The notes under the pieces: model-generated
What the model saw: only the letters and a program-made list of their open reading frames with translations
Told to the model about the DNA's origin: nothing
The model's database searches: none
In this document: positions 17,092-26,799 of the stretch, in pieces
Layout of the letters: the number at the start of each line of letters is the position of its first letter
How positions within the stretch are numbered: the first letter of the stretch is position 1
Assembly: GCA_020403455.1 (NCBI GenBank)
Contig: JADBXP010000014.1
Coordinates: 1 to 43,827 of the forward strand
Direction: 5' to 3'
Source of the DNA: Chitinophagaceae bacterium
GTDB lineage: Bacteria; Bacteroidota; Bacteroidia; Chitinophagales; Chitinophagaceae
DNA: 43,827 nucleotides
Translations under genes and position numbers: made by a program

Positions 17092-18446
17092 TTTTTTGCA
17101 ACAGGTCTGTACCTGGGTACCAGTGTTTTCATTAGCATCCAGGCAATCAGATAAGCAATGGCACAATAAGTGAACATGATGGTATATCCTGTTTCAATAT
17201 GCCCCAGCGATTTATAATGGTCGAACAGCGCTCCCCCTGTTTTTGTAATCAGCACTCCTCCGAGTCCCCCCGCCATTCCGCCAATACCTACAACAGATGC
17301 AACGGCTGACTTGGGAAACATATCGCTTACGGTAGTGAATATGTTGGCACTCCATGCCTGGTGCGCGGAAGCACCAATGCCAATCAATAATACAGGCATC
17401 CAATAACTGATGCTTCCGAGGTATTGTGCTGCCAATACTACCAGCGGTATCATTGCTATATAAAACATAGCTCTCATTCTTCCGTCATAGGGAGCTAATC
17501 CTTTTCGAATAAAATAAACGGGCAGCCAGCCACCACCAATACTACCGATCATGGTCATGCTATACAGTACAGTTAATGGAAGCATGATCGATACACCTGT
17601 CATGCCATACTGATCTTTGAGATAGGCAGGAAGCCAGAAGAGAAAAAACCACCATACGCCATCGGTGAGGAATTTTCCAACAGCGAAGCTCCAGGTTGGC
17701 CGGTAGGAGAGTAGTTGAAACCAGGGTATCTTTTTTTCTTCTTGTGGGGTGGAAGTATTTTCTTCCTGGTCGCTATTGATGTATTCCAGTTCTTCACGAG
17801 ATAGACGTGATTGTTTCTCGGGCCGCTCATAATAGATAAGCCAGAAACCCAACCAAATAAAACCAATGGATCCAATAATGATAAATGCAGATTCCCAACC
17901 CCATTGAGTTGCTATCCAGGGAACAGTGAGGGGCGCAAAAATAGCACCTACATTGGCTCCCGAATTGAAAATGCCTGTTGCGAATGATCGTTCCTTCTTG
18001 GGAAAATATTCAGCCGTAGCTTTTATGGCTGCAGGAAAATTACCTGATTCTCCTATCCCCAGAACAGCCCTGGATATCATGAACCCCAAAATACTTACAG
18101 GTGCTAAAACTATACCTGCCCATCCCAATACAGTTGTAATGGTTTGTCCGATAGGAATCGAATACGCATGCATCATCGCTCCCAACGACCAGAGTATGAT
18201 GGCCCACCCATACCCCCATTTGGTTCCCAGCCGATCGATGAAACGACCGGCGAATAGCATAGATAGGGCATAGGCTAGCTGAAAAACAGAGGCAATATTC
18301 GCATAATCACTGTTGCTCCAACCGAATTGTTCTTCTAGTGATGGCTTCAACAGACTGAGTACTTGTCTGTCTAAATAGTTGATAGTAGTAGCAAAAAATA
18401 GCAACAAACAAATCGTCCACCGGTAGCCTACTTTTTTATTTTTCAT
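17073..18446 (-). CDS. exuT: MFS hexuronate transporter
   Basis: 457 residues, 12 predicted helices. TINYLDRQVLSLL in helix 1 and GESGNFPAAIKATAEYFPKKERSFATGIFNSGANVG are the anion:cation symporter (ACS) family signatures, as in ExuT and glucarate transporters. The insertion around EYINSDQEENTSTPQ is the central cytoplasmic loop. Last gene of the minus-strand uronate cluster, 21 bp after eda. Most likely imports glucuronate and/or galacturonate for the upstream enzymes. Confidence 0.88.
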   Translation of the reverse strand: MKNKKVGYRWTICLLLFFATTINYLDRQVLSLLKPSLEEQFGWSNSDYANIASVFQLAYALSMLFAGRFIDRLGTKWGYGWAIILWSLGAMMHAYSIPIGQTITTVLGWAGIVLAPVSILGFMISRAVLGIGESGNFPAAIKATAEYFPKKERSFATGIFNSGANVGAIFAPLTVPWIATQWGWESAFIIIGSIGFIWLGFWLIYYERPEKQSRLSREELEYINSDQEENTSTPQEEKKIPWFQLLSYRPTWSFAVGKFLTDGVWWFFLFWLPAYLKDQYGMTGVSIMLPLTVLYSMTMIGSIGGGWLPVYFIRKGLAPYDGRMRAMFYIAMIPLVVLAAQYLGSISYWMPVLLIGIGASAHQAWSANIFTTVSDMFPKSAVASVVGIGGMAGGLGGVLITKTGGALFDHYKSLGHIETGYTIMFTYCAIAYLIAWMLMKTLVPRYRPVAKNHWRSS

Positions 18447-18467
18447 CGCGTATGCTTTCCCGATACA

Positions 18468-19124
18468 TTATTTCTTTTGTAGTTGGTGTAGTAGCTCGGC
18501 AACATTTTTTTCCAGCCGGTTAAACTGCTGCTGTTCCATTAATTCGTTGCTGATGAGTTTGCTTCCCAGTCCTGCTGCCAGAACGCCGGCCTGCAACCAA
18601 TGTTCAACTCCGGCTACTGTTGGCTCAACGCCGCCTGTTACAACGAATTGTACTTCCGGAAAAAGAGGGCGCACCGCTTGTACAAATTCAGCACCTAAAA
18701 GATTTCCGGGGAACAGCTTTACTATATTGATTCCTGCTGATGCAGCCTTGTGAATTTCTGTTGGCGTCATACAACCCGGTAACCAGACAGCTCCCGACTT
18801 CTTAGCTATTTCCGCTACGCCTTCATCAAAAAACGGACTGATCAGCAGATCAGCACCGGCGTTAAGATAGGCCTCTGCATCCTCTGAAGATCGGATCGTT
18901 CCTGCAGCCAAGATCATTTTGGGAAATTTCTCTTTTCGCAACTGATGCAATTCCCTGAATCTGGATAGCGCCTGCTCACCTCGATTCGTGAACTCGACCA
19001 TCTTTATTCCTCCTGCATACAGCGATTCTACAACTCCTGTACAGATAACTTGATCTGAATGATAAAAAAGTGGAAGAATCTTTTGGTGTCGCAGAATTTC
19101 TGCTGTTGAAGCAATGCTTATCAT
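18468..19124 (-). CDS. eda: KHG/KDPG aldolase
   Basis: 218 residues. Splits 2-keto-3-deoxy-6-phosphogluconate into pyruvate and glyceraldehyde 3-phosphate, the last step of the pathway. MVEFTNRG holds the catalytic glutamate, GINIVKLFPG the Schiff-base lysine, and FVVTGGVEPT the phosphate-binding loop. Its start overlaps the kdgK stop by 4 bp (ATGA). Confidence 0.92.
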   Translation of the reverse strand: MISIASTAEILRHQKILPLFYHSDQVICTGVVESLYAGGIKMVEFTNRGEQALSRFRELHQLRKEKFPKMILAAGTIRSSEDAEAYLNAGADLLISPFFDEGVAEIAKKSGAVWLPGCMTPTEIHKAASAGINIVKLFPGNLLGAEFVQAVRPLFPEVQFVVTGGVEPTVAGVEHWLQAGVLAAGLGSKLISNELMEQQQFNRLEKNVAELLHQLQKK

Positions 19125-20185
19125 ATCCCAATTATTTTATGCTCGATCGACTCTATTGTTTGTTTCGTTGCATCACCTATTTCCTGCATTTTCCCGACTG
19201 CAGCTACTGCAGCCCGGTTGATGATCTGCGCCGGTTCTGACTCTTGTACTATACCATATATCAATGCTCCCATGAAGCAGTCACCGCTACCCACCTGATC
19301 GCGAACTTGCTCTAGGGGGTAGGTAGATGATGTTGTAAGTGCAGTAGGATGATACAGTACAGCAAAATAACTGGAATCTAAACGGAAAGTATAGGCGATG
19401 TGTTGTAAGCCGGGAAATGAGCGATGTAATTCCCGCATGCTTTCTCCGGCAGCGCTTACCAGGTCTTCCTGCGAATGTCCCTTGCTTTCCCGGATGGGCG
19501 ATGAAATTCCAAGCAATTTTTCTACTGCCCATACATTTCCCATCACTACATCGCATTGTTGTACCAGTGGTATCATGACTTCTGAAGGAACAACACCGTA
19601 TTGCCACAGCAATGACCGATAGTTCAGGTCAACAGAGATTGTCATTCCTTTTTTCTTTGCTGCACTGATGGCTTCTGCACAAACTGCTGCAAGTTGCGCA
19701 TTCAGTCCGGGCGTTATTGCACTCCAGTGCAGCCAGCTACATCCCTCCAATACTTCATCCCAGTTGATGCTTCCGGGTTGCAGTTCTCCAAATGCAGAGT
19801 GTGCCCGGTCATATATAACACCTGCCTGTTTCAAATCAGTTCCCTGGGGAAGATAATAAAGTCCCAGCCGGTTACCTTGTACTGCAACCGACGAAATGTC
19901 AATGTTTTCAGCCTCCAGTTGCCGGCAAATTTCTGCAGTAATAAAATTATCGGGCAAAGCAGTAAAATATTTGGTGGGCACATTCCAGCGAGCCAATGCC
20001 CTGGCAACATTCAATTCAGCTCCACCTATGTGTGCCGAAAAAGAGTGGTTGGCTATCCATTGCCCCTGCAGTTCGGGTGAAAGGCGCAGCAACAGTTCTC
20101 CCCAACAAAGAATTTTTCCCTTCCCGGATAATTTGCTTCCGGAAGAGGGTGATTGGGTATTCGTTGAGGTGCTGTTGTCCATCAT
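19121..20185 (-). CDS. kdgK: 2-dehydro-3-deoxygluconokinase (PfkB family)
   Basis: 354 residues. Phosphorylates 2-keto-3-deoxygluconate to KDPG. GGAELNVARALARW is the PfkB N-terminal motif, and DQVGSGDCFMGALIYG the C-terminal motif with the catalytic base Asp and anion-hole glycines. A Ser/Thr-rich extension of about 25 residues precedes the first strand (ILCWGELLLRLSP); a later start is possible but no other ATG lies closer. Between uxaC (17 bp) and eda (4-bp overlap), so translationally coupled. Confidence 0.9.
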   Translation of the reverse strand: MMDNSTSTNTQSPSSGSKLSGKGKILCWGELLLRLSPELQGQWIANHSFSAHIGGAELNVARALARWNVPTKYFTALPDNFITAEICRQLEAENIDISSVAVQGNRLGLYYLPQGTDLKQAGVIYDRAHSAFGELQPGSINWDEVLEGCSWLHWSAITPGLNAQLAAVCAEAISAAKKKGMTISVDLNYRSLLWQYGVVPSEVMIPLVQQCDVVMGNVWAVEKLLGISSPIRESKGHSQEDLVSAAGESMRELHRSFPGLQHIAYTFRLDSSYFAVLYHPTALTTSSTYPLEQVRDQVGSGDCFMGALIYGIVQESEPAQIINRAAVAAVGKMQEIGDATKQTIESIEHKIIGI

Positions 20186-20202
20186 TGTATCAGTTGGCTA
20201 CT

Positions 20203-21624
20203 TTAGCTGTTCGGCGTTACCTCCTGCCAATTAAAATAATTCCGGGTGTTGTGGTAGCAAATGTCTTGTACTATTTTTCCTATCCAATGCATATCATCGG
20301 GGAGTTCTCCTTTTTCTACATCTTCCCCCAACAGGTTACAAAGAATTCTTCTGAAGTATTCGTGTCGGGGAAAGGAAAGGAAACTTCTGCTATCGGTGAG
20401 CATGCCTACAAAGCGGCTTAGCAGTCCCATATTGCTGAGGGTATTAAGTTGCCGCGTCATGCCATCTTTCTGGTCGAGGAACCACCAGCCGCTGCCCCAT
20501 TGAATTTTGCCGGCAATACTTCCATCGTTGAAATTTCCGATCATGGTGGCAAAAACTTCGTTGTCGGCAGGATTCAGGTTGTAAAGAATTGTTTTCGTGA
20601 GCGTATTGTTGCTATCCAGCTTGTTTAAAAACTTTGATAAAGCCCTTGCTTGTGAAAAGTCTCCTATGCTGTCCCAGCCGCTATCAGCACCCAGTTCCCG
20701 TAAACGGCGGGTATTGTTGTTGCGCATGGCTCCGAGGTGGTATTGCTGTACAAATCCCTTTTCCCAATCCCATTCGGCAAACTGAATGAGCATGGCAGAT
20801 CTGAATTTGTCTTTTTCTTCCCTGCTAAGGTTCTTGCCATTCCTGATTTGTTGAAAGATGGCAACTATTTCCTGTTCACGATAATCTTCCGCAACGATGG
20901 ATTCAAGTCCATGATCGCTGACAGAGCATCCGTTGGCAACAAAAAACGCATGTCGCTTTTTCAAAGCCTTCAGAAAGTCTCCGTAAGTACCAATGGAGAC
21001 ATCCGCGGCAGCTTCTAATTTTTGTAGGTAGCTATTAAATTGGGAGGCATCTTCGACCTCCATTGCTTTATCGGGCCTGAATGCAGGCAGCACCCGAATG
21101 GGACCATCTTGTTGTCGAATGGTTTGGTGATGCGCTAAACTATCAATGGGGTCATCGGTTGTACAGAGCAGCCGGACTTTCATCTTCTCCAGTAATCCTA
21201 TTACACTGTACTCTTTTGATGAGAGCAATGCATTGATCTGATCATATATACTGTTCGCTGTTTTTTCATTCAGCTGTTCAGTGATGCCAAAGTAACGTCT
21301 CAGTTCCAGGTGGGTCCAGTGAAACAAGGGGTTGCGCAGCGTATAGGGAACGGTACGAGCCCATTGTTCGAATTTTTCGCGGTCAGAGCGATTGCCGGTG
21401 ATGTAACTTTCATCCACTCCATTGGCACGCATGGCTCTCCATTTGTAATGATCGCCATTGAGCCATAGTTGGGTGATGTTTTCATAGTTTACATCCTGTG
21501 CAATGGCTTCGGGAGATAAGTGGTTATGGTAATCAATGATGGGAAGGTCATTGGCGTATTGATGGTATAAGGCCTTCGCAGTTTCATTGTTCAGTAAAAA
21601 ATCATCATCCAGGAATGGTCTCAT
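20203..21624 (-). CDS. uxaC: Uronate isomerase
   Basis: 473 residues, full length. Isomerises D-glucuronate to D-fructuronate, or D-galacturonate to D-tagaturonate. IIDYHNHLSPEAIAQD has the first metal-binding histidines; LRRYFGI, LCTTDDP and RVLPAFRPDKAM are further family blocks, and FVGMLTDSRSFLSFPRHEYFRR closes the barrel. Second gene of the cluster, 67 bp after uxuA. Confidence 0.95.
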   Translation of the reverse strand: MRPFLDDDFLLNNETAKALYHQYANDLPIIDYHNHLSPEAIAQDVNYENITQLWLNGDHYKWRAMRANGVDESYITGNRSDREKFEQWARTVPYTLRNPLFHWTHLELRRYFGITEQLNEKTANSIYDQINALLSSKEYSVIGLLEKMKVRLLCTTDDPIDSLAHHQTIRQQDGPIRVLPAFRPDKAMEVEDASQFNSYLQKLEAAADVSIGTYGDFLKALKKRHAFFVANGCSVSDHGLESIVAEDYREQEIVAIFQQIRNGKNLSREEKDKFRSAMLIQFAEWDWEKGFVQQYHLGAMRNNNTRRLRELGADSGWDSIGDFSQARALSKFLNKLDSNNTLTKTILYNLNPADNEVFATMIGNFNDGSIAGKIQWGSGWWFLDQKDGMTRQLNTLSNMGLLSRFVGMLTDSRSFLSFPRHEYFRRILCNLLGEDVEKGELPDDMHWIGKIVQDICYHNTRNYFNWQEVTPNS

Positions 21625-21691
21625 ACCTTCTTTTATGGTAAATGTGCAGTTACAGGTGCTGCCGTGATTGTATAAGATAAAAATAATCAGA

Positions 21692-22894
21692 TTATTGATG
21701 CAATGACCGGATTATTCCCAATTCCAGTCCGCGGAGTTCTGCCAGTCCCCGCAATCTGCCGATGGCTGAATAGCCGGGATTGGTTTTTTTGTTCAAGTCA
21801 TCTAGCATTTGATGACCATGATCGGGTCGCATCGGTAAGCAGACATTTCTTTTTTGCATCACCGCAACCAGTTCCCGGATCACGGCATACATATCGACGT
21901 CACCTTCGAGGTGATTGTCTTCAAAGAAATCACCGTCTTCATTGCTGGTAGTACTTCTTAAATGAATGAAATGGATTCGGTCGCCGAACTGACGGATCAT
22001 GGCGGGCAGGTCATTGTCCTTTCTTACTCCATACGAACCGGTGCAGAAGCAGAGTCCGTTATTGGTTGAAGGCACTGCCTGAATCAAAGCCTCGATGTCT
22101 TTGGCTGTGCTTACCACTCTTGGCAAGCCCAGGATAGCGTAGGGCGGATCATCCGGGTGAATGCTCATGACGACATTACATTCGTCTGCTACCGGAATAA
22201 TTTCCCGTAAAAAATAAATCAGGTGCTGCTGCAGTTTTTCGGCGTTGATGTTGGAATATGCATCCAGTGCCTGCTGAAATTGTTGTATCGTAAAGCTTTC
22301 TTCACTGCCGGGCAATCCCGCAATGATATTTTTTTGTAGTTGTTCTTTTTCTGCTGCCCTCATTTCCTGGAATCTTTGGGCGGCCCTTTCAATTTCATCG
22401 GAGGTATAATCTGCAGCAGCATTCTTCCGTTGGAGGATGAAGAGATCAAAGGCAATGAAGGCGGCTTTTTCAAATCGCAGTGCGCGGCTGCCATCTTCCA
22501 CTTCATAACTCAAATCGGTTCGTGTCCAGTCCAGCACCGGCATGAAGTTATAAGTGATGTTCTTGATGCCACAGGATGCCAGGTTGCGAATAGAGGATTG
22601 ATAGTTTTCGATGTACTGTTGAAAATTCCCGGTTTGTGTTTTGATGGCTTCATGCACAGGAACGCTTTCCACTACACTCCAGCTAAGGCCTGCTGCTTCG
22701 ATTTCATTTTTTCTTTTTTCTATTTCGGGAATGCTCCATACTTCACCATTGGGAATATGGTGCAGGGCTGTGACTATGCCGGTACAACCTGCTTGTCTGA
22801 TGTGGGAGAGTTGAACCGGATCATTCGGTCCGAACCAGCGCATGGTTTGCTCCATGCGGTAAGAATTACCATAATATTTATCCGGTTGCATCAT
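21692..22894 (-). CDS. uxuA: Mannonate dehydratase
   Basis: 400 residues. Dehydrates D-mannonate to 2-keto-3-deoxygluconate. The xylose-isomerase-like barrel opens with [41 protein letters not shown], then [29 protein letters not shown] and [10 protein letters not shown] are the metal/substrate motifs. First gene of the uronate cluster, so glucuronate is the predicted substrate route; the fructuronate reductase (uxuB) that should supply D-mannonate is not in the window. Confidence 0.95.
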   Translation of the reverse strand: MMQPDKYYGNSYRMEQTMRWFGPNDPVQLSHIRQAGCTGIVTALHHIPNGEVWSIPEIEKRKNEIEAAGLSWSVVESVPVHEAIKTQTGNFQQYIENYQSSIRNLASCGIKNITYNFMPVLDWTRTDLSYEVEDGSRALRFEKAAFIAFDLFILQRKNAAADYTSDEIERAAQRFQEMRAAEKEQLQKNIIAGLPGSEESFTIQQFQQALDAYSNINAEKLQQHLIYFLREIIPVADECNVVMSIHPDDPPYAILGLPRVVSTAKDIEALIQAVPSTNNGLCFCTGSYGVRKDNDLPAMIRQFGDRIHFIHLRSTTSNEDGDFFEDNHLEGDVDMYAVIRELVAVMQKRNVCLPMRPDHGHQMLDDLNKKTNPGYSAIGRLRGLAELRGLELGIIRSLHQ

Positions 22895-22956
22895 AGTTTA
22901 TTCAGGGTGATGGAGGATAGCGAAGCACAGTTCATGAAGTCAAAATAAAAAACGAC

Positions 22957-22987
22957 GATTGGTCAATCATAATTTTATTCCAATTGG
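22957..22987 (-). promoter_or_regulatory. Candidate uronate-regulator sites upstream of uxuA
   Basis: GATTG-GT-CAATC (22957-22968) and CCAATTGG (22980-22987) lie 60-95 bp upstream of uxuA, in the 206-bp divergent region shared with the esterase gene. Both contain ATTGGT-like half-sites seen in GntR-family UxuR/ExuR-type operators. No regulator gene is adjacent, and the assignment is a guess from composition and position. Confidence 0.25.
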
Positions 22988-23100
22988 TTTAAAATTATCA
23001 AATTATTCAATAGGGACGACATTGATTGATGAGCACTGTTGGGTGTTCCTATTAAAAAATAGTTTTGTGTGCTGCTGTAGCTTGAATTATCTTCATTTTC

Positions 23101-24033
23101 ATGAATACACTCTTTCGAAAGACAGTATTTTTATTAGGAATACTGTCATTGGGATCTTTGCATGCCCAGCTACCCCAACCCTCCGGGGGCCGTGTCGTTC
23201 GACATGAAAAATTCCCTTCTGCCTTCGTAGGTGCCCGCAATGTTGATGTTTGGCTGCCGGCTTCATATACACCGAAGAAACGGTATGCTGTTTTGTACAT
23301 GCAAGACGGACAAATGTTGTTTGATAGCACCAACACCTGGAACAAGCAAGAATGGGGTGTGGATGAAGTGATCACCGAACTGGAGCAGCAAGGAAAAATA
23401 CAGGAATGTATTGTCGTAGGCATTTGGAATGGAGATAAAAGCAGGCATGCAGAATATTTTCCACAAAAACCATTTGAGTCATTGTCGGATGCTGATCGGG
23501 AAAAGATATACAGTGGTTATCGGATGGGTGGGCAATCTATTTTTAATGGAATATCGATTTGTTCGGACCAGTACCTGAAGTTTTTGGTGAGCGAGTTAAA
23601 GCCTTTCATTGACAGCGCCTATGCAACACGAAAAGACAGGGCCCATACTTTTTTGATGGGAAGCAGCATGGGTGCTTTGATTTCTTTGTATGCACTGTGT
23701 GAGTATCCCGATGTATTTGCCGGTGCGGCCTGCTTATCTACACACTGGCCCGGATTGTTTTCAATGGATAATAACCCGGTGCCCGGTGCTTTTTTTGCGT
23801 ATCTAAAAAAGAGTCTCCCTTCTCGGGGTAAGCACCGCATTTATTTTGACCATGGTACAGAAACGCTCGATGCGATGTATGCCTCTCTTCAAAAGCAGGT
23901 TGACAGCATCATGAACAACAAAGGATATGGGACTTCCCAATGGATGAGCCGCAACTGGCCGGGTCAGGATCATTCAGAACGATCCTGGAGAAGTCGTCTG
24001 CAGGTGCCGTTGGAGTTTTTATTGGGCAAATGA
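23101..24033 (+). CDS. Exported esterase, CE1/esterase D-like
   Basis: 310 residues with a signal peptide ending near LHAQ. Alpha/beta-hydrolase of the putative esterase family: RNVDVWLPASYTPKKRYAVLYMQDGQ is the typical beginning, GSSMGALIS contains the nucleophilic Ser, with GTETLD and DHSERSWRSRL near the C-terminus supplying Asp and His. CE1-type enzymes remove acyl groups from plant polysaccharides or trehalose. Divergent from the uronate cluster, so a role in releasing glucuronate-bearing xylan fragments is plausible but inferred. Confidence 0.8.
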   Translation: MNTLFRKTVFLLGILSLGSLHAQLPQPSGGRVVRHEKFPSAFVGARNVDVWLPASYTPKKRYAVLYMQDGQMLFDSTNTWNKQEWGVDEVITELEQQGKIQECIVVGIWNGDKSRHAEYFPQKPFESLSDADREKIYSGYRMGGQSIFNGISICSDQYLKFLVSELKPFIDSAYATRKDRAHTFLMGSSMGALISLYALCEYPDVFAGAACLSTHWPGLFSMDNNPVPGAFFAYLKKSLPSRGKHRIYFDHGTETLDAMYASLQKQVDSIMNNKGYGTSQWMSRNWPGQDHSERSWRSRLQVPLEFLLGK

Positions 24034-24063
24034 AACGTCACTCAATGAGAGCAGAAAACTTAT

Positions 24064-24501
24064 TTAATAAGTGATTACCTTGTCTGACTCAGCTGCCAGC
24101 TTAACCAATACATTCGGTAATGCGAAAGAGGCGGGTTTTCCTTTCAGATCTTCTTCGGTTAGGTTCCTCGCCTTGGATGAATTGCCGGACAAATAGAATT
24201 TTCCACCTTTTTCAACAATAACCTTATAGTGGTCTGAAAGTTTACCTGTGCCTAACCCGGTCACGGCATTCAGCACCTCATCTTTCAGCAGCAATACAGC
24301 ATCTCCGGCTAAAAAAAGATTCACCTGGTGTCCTTCTTCCAGCGCAGTTTTAGCCACCAAAAATGAAAGAGCCGCTTTAGTAGGGTTGTCTTGTCCGGTA
24401 GTAACATGTATTAAAAACTTCTGCTGACCTGGTTTTTCTTGTGCGGCACTCATGTTGTTGAATTTAATCAATGATAGCAGTAAAAGAAGTATGTATTTCA
24501 T
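24064..24501 (-). CDS. Exported DsrE-like protein
   Basis: 145 residues. Signal peptide-like N-terminus (MKYILLLLLSLIKFNNM), then a DsrE/DsrF fold: KFLIHVTTGQDNPTKAALSFLVAKTALEEGHQVNLFLAGDAVLLL is the family core. No conserved cysteine for sulfur relay is visible, so it is probably a structural or heterodimer homologue rather than a sulfurtransferase. Convergent with the esterase gene, 30 bp apart. Confidence 0.7.
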   Translation of the reverse strand: MKYILLLLLSLIKFNNMSAAQEKPGQQKFLIHVTTGQDNPTKAALSFLVAKTALEEGHQVNLFLAGDAVLLLKDEVLNAVTGLGTGKLSDHYKVIVEKGGKFYLSGNSSKARNLTEEDLKGKPASFALPNVLVKLAAESDKVITY

Positions 24502-24848
24502 GGCTTGAAATTTTTACATCAGCTTAGTTATCTTTCTATATACGGCGATTGTATAGAATCTTGAAAAATGTCGGTATTGATTCCATCGCTACAACGAAGT
24601 CAGTCATTTTTTCATGTATCAATTTACTACAAAAAATTGGGGAGGGAAAAACATTTCGTAAAGACTGACAAGCGGATAATCAGCTCGTTGCTTCTTTTTT
24701 TGTATAACTTTAAAGGAAAGTCGATTCAATGAAATGATTATTGGGTTCTCTCTGTTCTGAAATTTGGGAGGTATTATAAAAAATCCGAAATTGTCTCAAA
24801 CTTTAACCCCATTTTTTCCGAGAATTAATGGGTCGACACAAAATTATT
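24502..24848. other. Gene-free stretch, probable promoter region
   Basis: No coding frame of substance. AT-rich; a TAACTTTA near 24705 is one base from the Bacteroidota -7 consensus, but no convincing -33 partner accompanies it. Confidence 0.35.
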
Positions 24849-26291
24849 ATGAAAAAACTGTTTATCACTAAAGTATTGTGCCTTTTACTGCTGAACCTAT
24901 CTGCACAAGAATCTGAAATCATCCGCCACGAAGAAGAAGGACTGGTTTTCACCATTGTTCCCGCTGCCAGAGTGGAAGATGTCACTTCTTCAGCCGGCTT
25001 TCGTTACCCCGTAGTTTCGACGCCCATTATCATTATGAAAGCAAACCCACAGGACGGATTTCGGTATCGGGGAAAGTTCTACGACCGCAACGCGTTTGGC
25101 GGTGAAGTATGGAAAGCAATCGAAGCGATAAGAGTGACGGCTGTAAAAATGGATGTGATTGTAGAATACAGTAGTGGTAAAACCACAACAATTTATGGTT
25201 CATGGGCACTTGGAACCCAAAAAGGCAACTCCATCGTAACCACTCCCAAAGGATTCAACAGCCGGATTGTTGGCTATAAAGTTGTGGGTATTGTTGGTAC
25301 CGGGCTTTCCGATCTGAAAGCGAAAATAGATGCACTGGAAAGAGCAGCGGCCCAGAATTCCACCATCCCAAACACCGGAAATACCAATACTACTTCAACA
25401 GCAAACACTGTCAAATCAAATAATGCCGGCAAGACAACTACAACCGGCACCTCCGGTATTACTAATAAAACTTCGGCATCCAAAACCTCAACTGGAAATA
25501 GAACCACAACTGGAGGAATAAACCCTTCTGGTGTCAGTTCAACTAACACCGGAACAACTACAAACAGTATTTCAGAAAAACAACAAGCGGCTAATCTCAC
25601 AAATGATGCAAACACCCTTTACAACCAGGGAAAGTACAGCGAAGCCATTAGCAAGTACAATGAAGCGCTGAAACTAGATCCGGGTAACGCTGCAATCAAT
25701 CAAAACCTCAGCAATGCAAGGGAGGCCTATAATCAGGTGTTGCAAAGGCAGCAAAGCCAGCAGAAAGCACAGATTTCGCAGAATGCGATACAGAGTTTCG
25801 CCAATACCGGAAGCACCATTGCATCCTCTGTACTATCTGAGAAACACGGAAGGTTTGGCGTATTTTATGCCGAGAACGATAATGGAGTCCCCGCATATGG
25901 TATCACCTTTGGGAATGCCGATATCATGCAGATCAATTTGGGTGCAGATTTTCAAGATTTCAGTCATTTCCTGATCAGCATGGACTTGATGGGGGTGCGA
26001 CTGTTCGCTTCTAAAGAGAAAAGACAAAAAACTTCTGTGGTGAGTGAACCTTTTCGTATTGTTCCCGCAGTGGGCTTCAGTATGATCTCAGGAAAAACGA
26101 ATTCCAGCGGCGATCTGCTGCCGGGCCAAGTGGATTATAGTTCCGGGCAGCTGGGATTGACCCTGCTAATGCAACCCAAAGGCGTTACAATAAAAATTTC
26201 TTGTCTTTATGATGTCATTTACATGGACAAAGAAAGTAAGCCAGCCAACAGAGCAGCCACTTTGGTCCTGGGCTTCAGTTTCGGCAAGTGA
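24849..26291 (+). CDS. Exported TPR protein with Thr/Asn-rich linker
   Basis: 480 residues from ATG 24849, chosen because it opens directly into a signal peptide (MKKLFITKVLCLLLLNLSAQ); an in-frame ATG 21 bp upstream adds only seven polar residues. Residues ~25-165 form an unassigned N-terminal domain; ~165-250 is a Thr/Asn/Ser-rich low-complexity linker; ~255-300 is a TPR (LYNQGKYSEAISKYNEALKL); a Gln-rich coiled segment follows; the last 150 residues look like an outer-membrane or beta-rich domain. No partner gene is evident. Confidence 0.65.
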   Translation: MKKLFITKVLCLLLLNLSAQESEIIRHEEEGLVFTIVPAARVEDVTSSAGFRYPVVSTPIIIMKANPQDGFRYRGKFYDRNAFGGEVWKAIEAIRVTAVKMDVIVEYSSGKTTTIYGSWALGTQKGNSIVTTPKGFNSRIVGYKVVGIVGTGLSDLKAKIDALERAAAQNSTIPNTGNTNTTSTANTVKSNNAGKTTTTGTSGITNKTSASKTSTGNRTTTGGINPSGVSSTNTGTTTNSISEKQQAANLTNDANTLYNQGKYSEAISKYNEALKLDPGNAAINQNLSNAREAYNQVLQRQQSQQKAQISQNAIQSFANTGSTIASSVLSEKHGRFGVFYAENDNGVPAYGITFGNADIMQINLGADFQDFSHFLISMDLMGVRLFASKEKRQKTSVVSEPFRIVPAVGFSMISGKTNSSGDLLPGQVDYSSGQLGLTLLMQPKGVTIKISCLYDVIYMDKESKPANRAATLVLGFSFGK

Positions 26292-26304
26292 TGAGTAAAA
26301 TTAA

Positions 26305-26559
26305 TGTTATAAAGAACTTCAGCGCGGATTCACAGATGCGGAATTTCAGGAGGCCTGCGAGCAGGCTGCAGGCAGATCGCTCATGGATGTGTTTGAATTA
26401 GTTTATACAACCCGTGAAATTGATTATGCCAACTACCTGGAAAAATGCGGACTGCAACTAGAAACTGAAGTGAAAAATGGAAGAACAATGTATAGATTGG
26501 TTAGAAAGGCGGAGCTGACAGATGAACAGGCCGTTATTTATAATAGCCTGTTCAAGTAA
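26305..26559 (+). pseudogene. C-terminal relic of an M61-like peptidase
   Basis: An 84-codon frame from just after a TAA to TAA 26557-26559. It reads GFTDAEFQEACEQAAGRSLM, then a hydrophobic/aromatic stretch, TTREIDYANYLEKCGLQL and a short C-terminal tail. This resembles the end of the M61 glycyl-aminopeptidase catalytic domain (F....v.G..l..fF...v.gt.eidY..yL...G). Only an internal ATG exists, there is no catalytic HExxH part, and the preceding gene is unrelated. A truncated gene end. Confidence 0.6.
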
Positions 26560-26670
26560 TATTCATAGAGGGTAAATAAGTTGATAAGGTTCTTTCTTCC
26601 TGCTTCTGATTTTCGGCTAAGTAATTTTTCTCCTTTATTGCTTATTTAGTTTTTGCGCAATGCTATCGTA

Positions 26671-26799
26671 CTATTCCTGTGATAGTTTTTCGGTCCATGT
26701 AGTAGGTTGTGTTCCTCCATAGATAGCCAGATAGGTCACTGATTCTTCTTTGGTGGAGGAGTGCCAGTGTTCCGTGTCTTTGTCAGATTTGATCACCTC
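26671..26799 (-). pseudogene. C-terminal relic of a cupin-like protein
   Basis: A 42-codon frame ending at TAG 26671-26673. It reads HWHSSTKEESVTYLAIYGGT followed by QPTTWTEKLSQE, the pattern of a small cupin C-terminus as I remember it. It overlaps the 3' end of the methyltransferase gene in another frame and has no start codon of its own. Low-confidence family call; the reading frame itself is clear. Confidence 0.4.
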
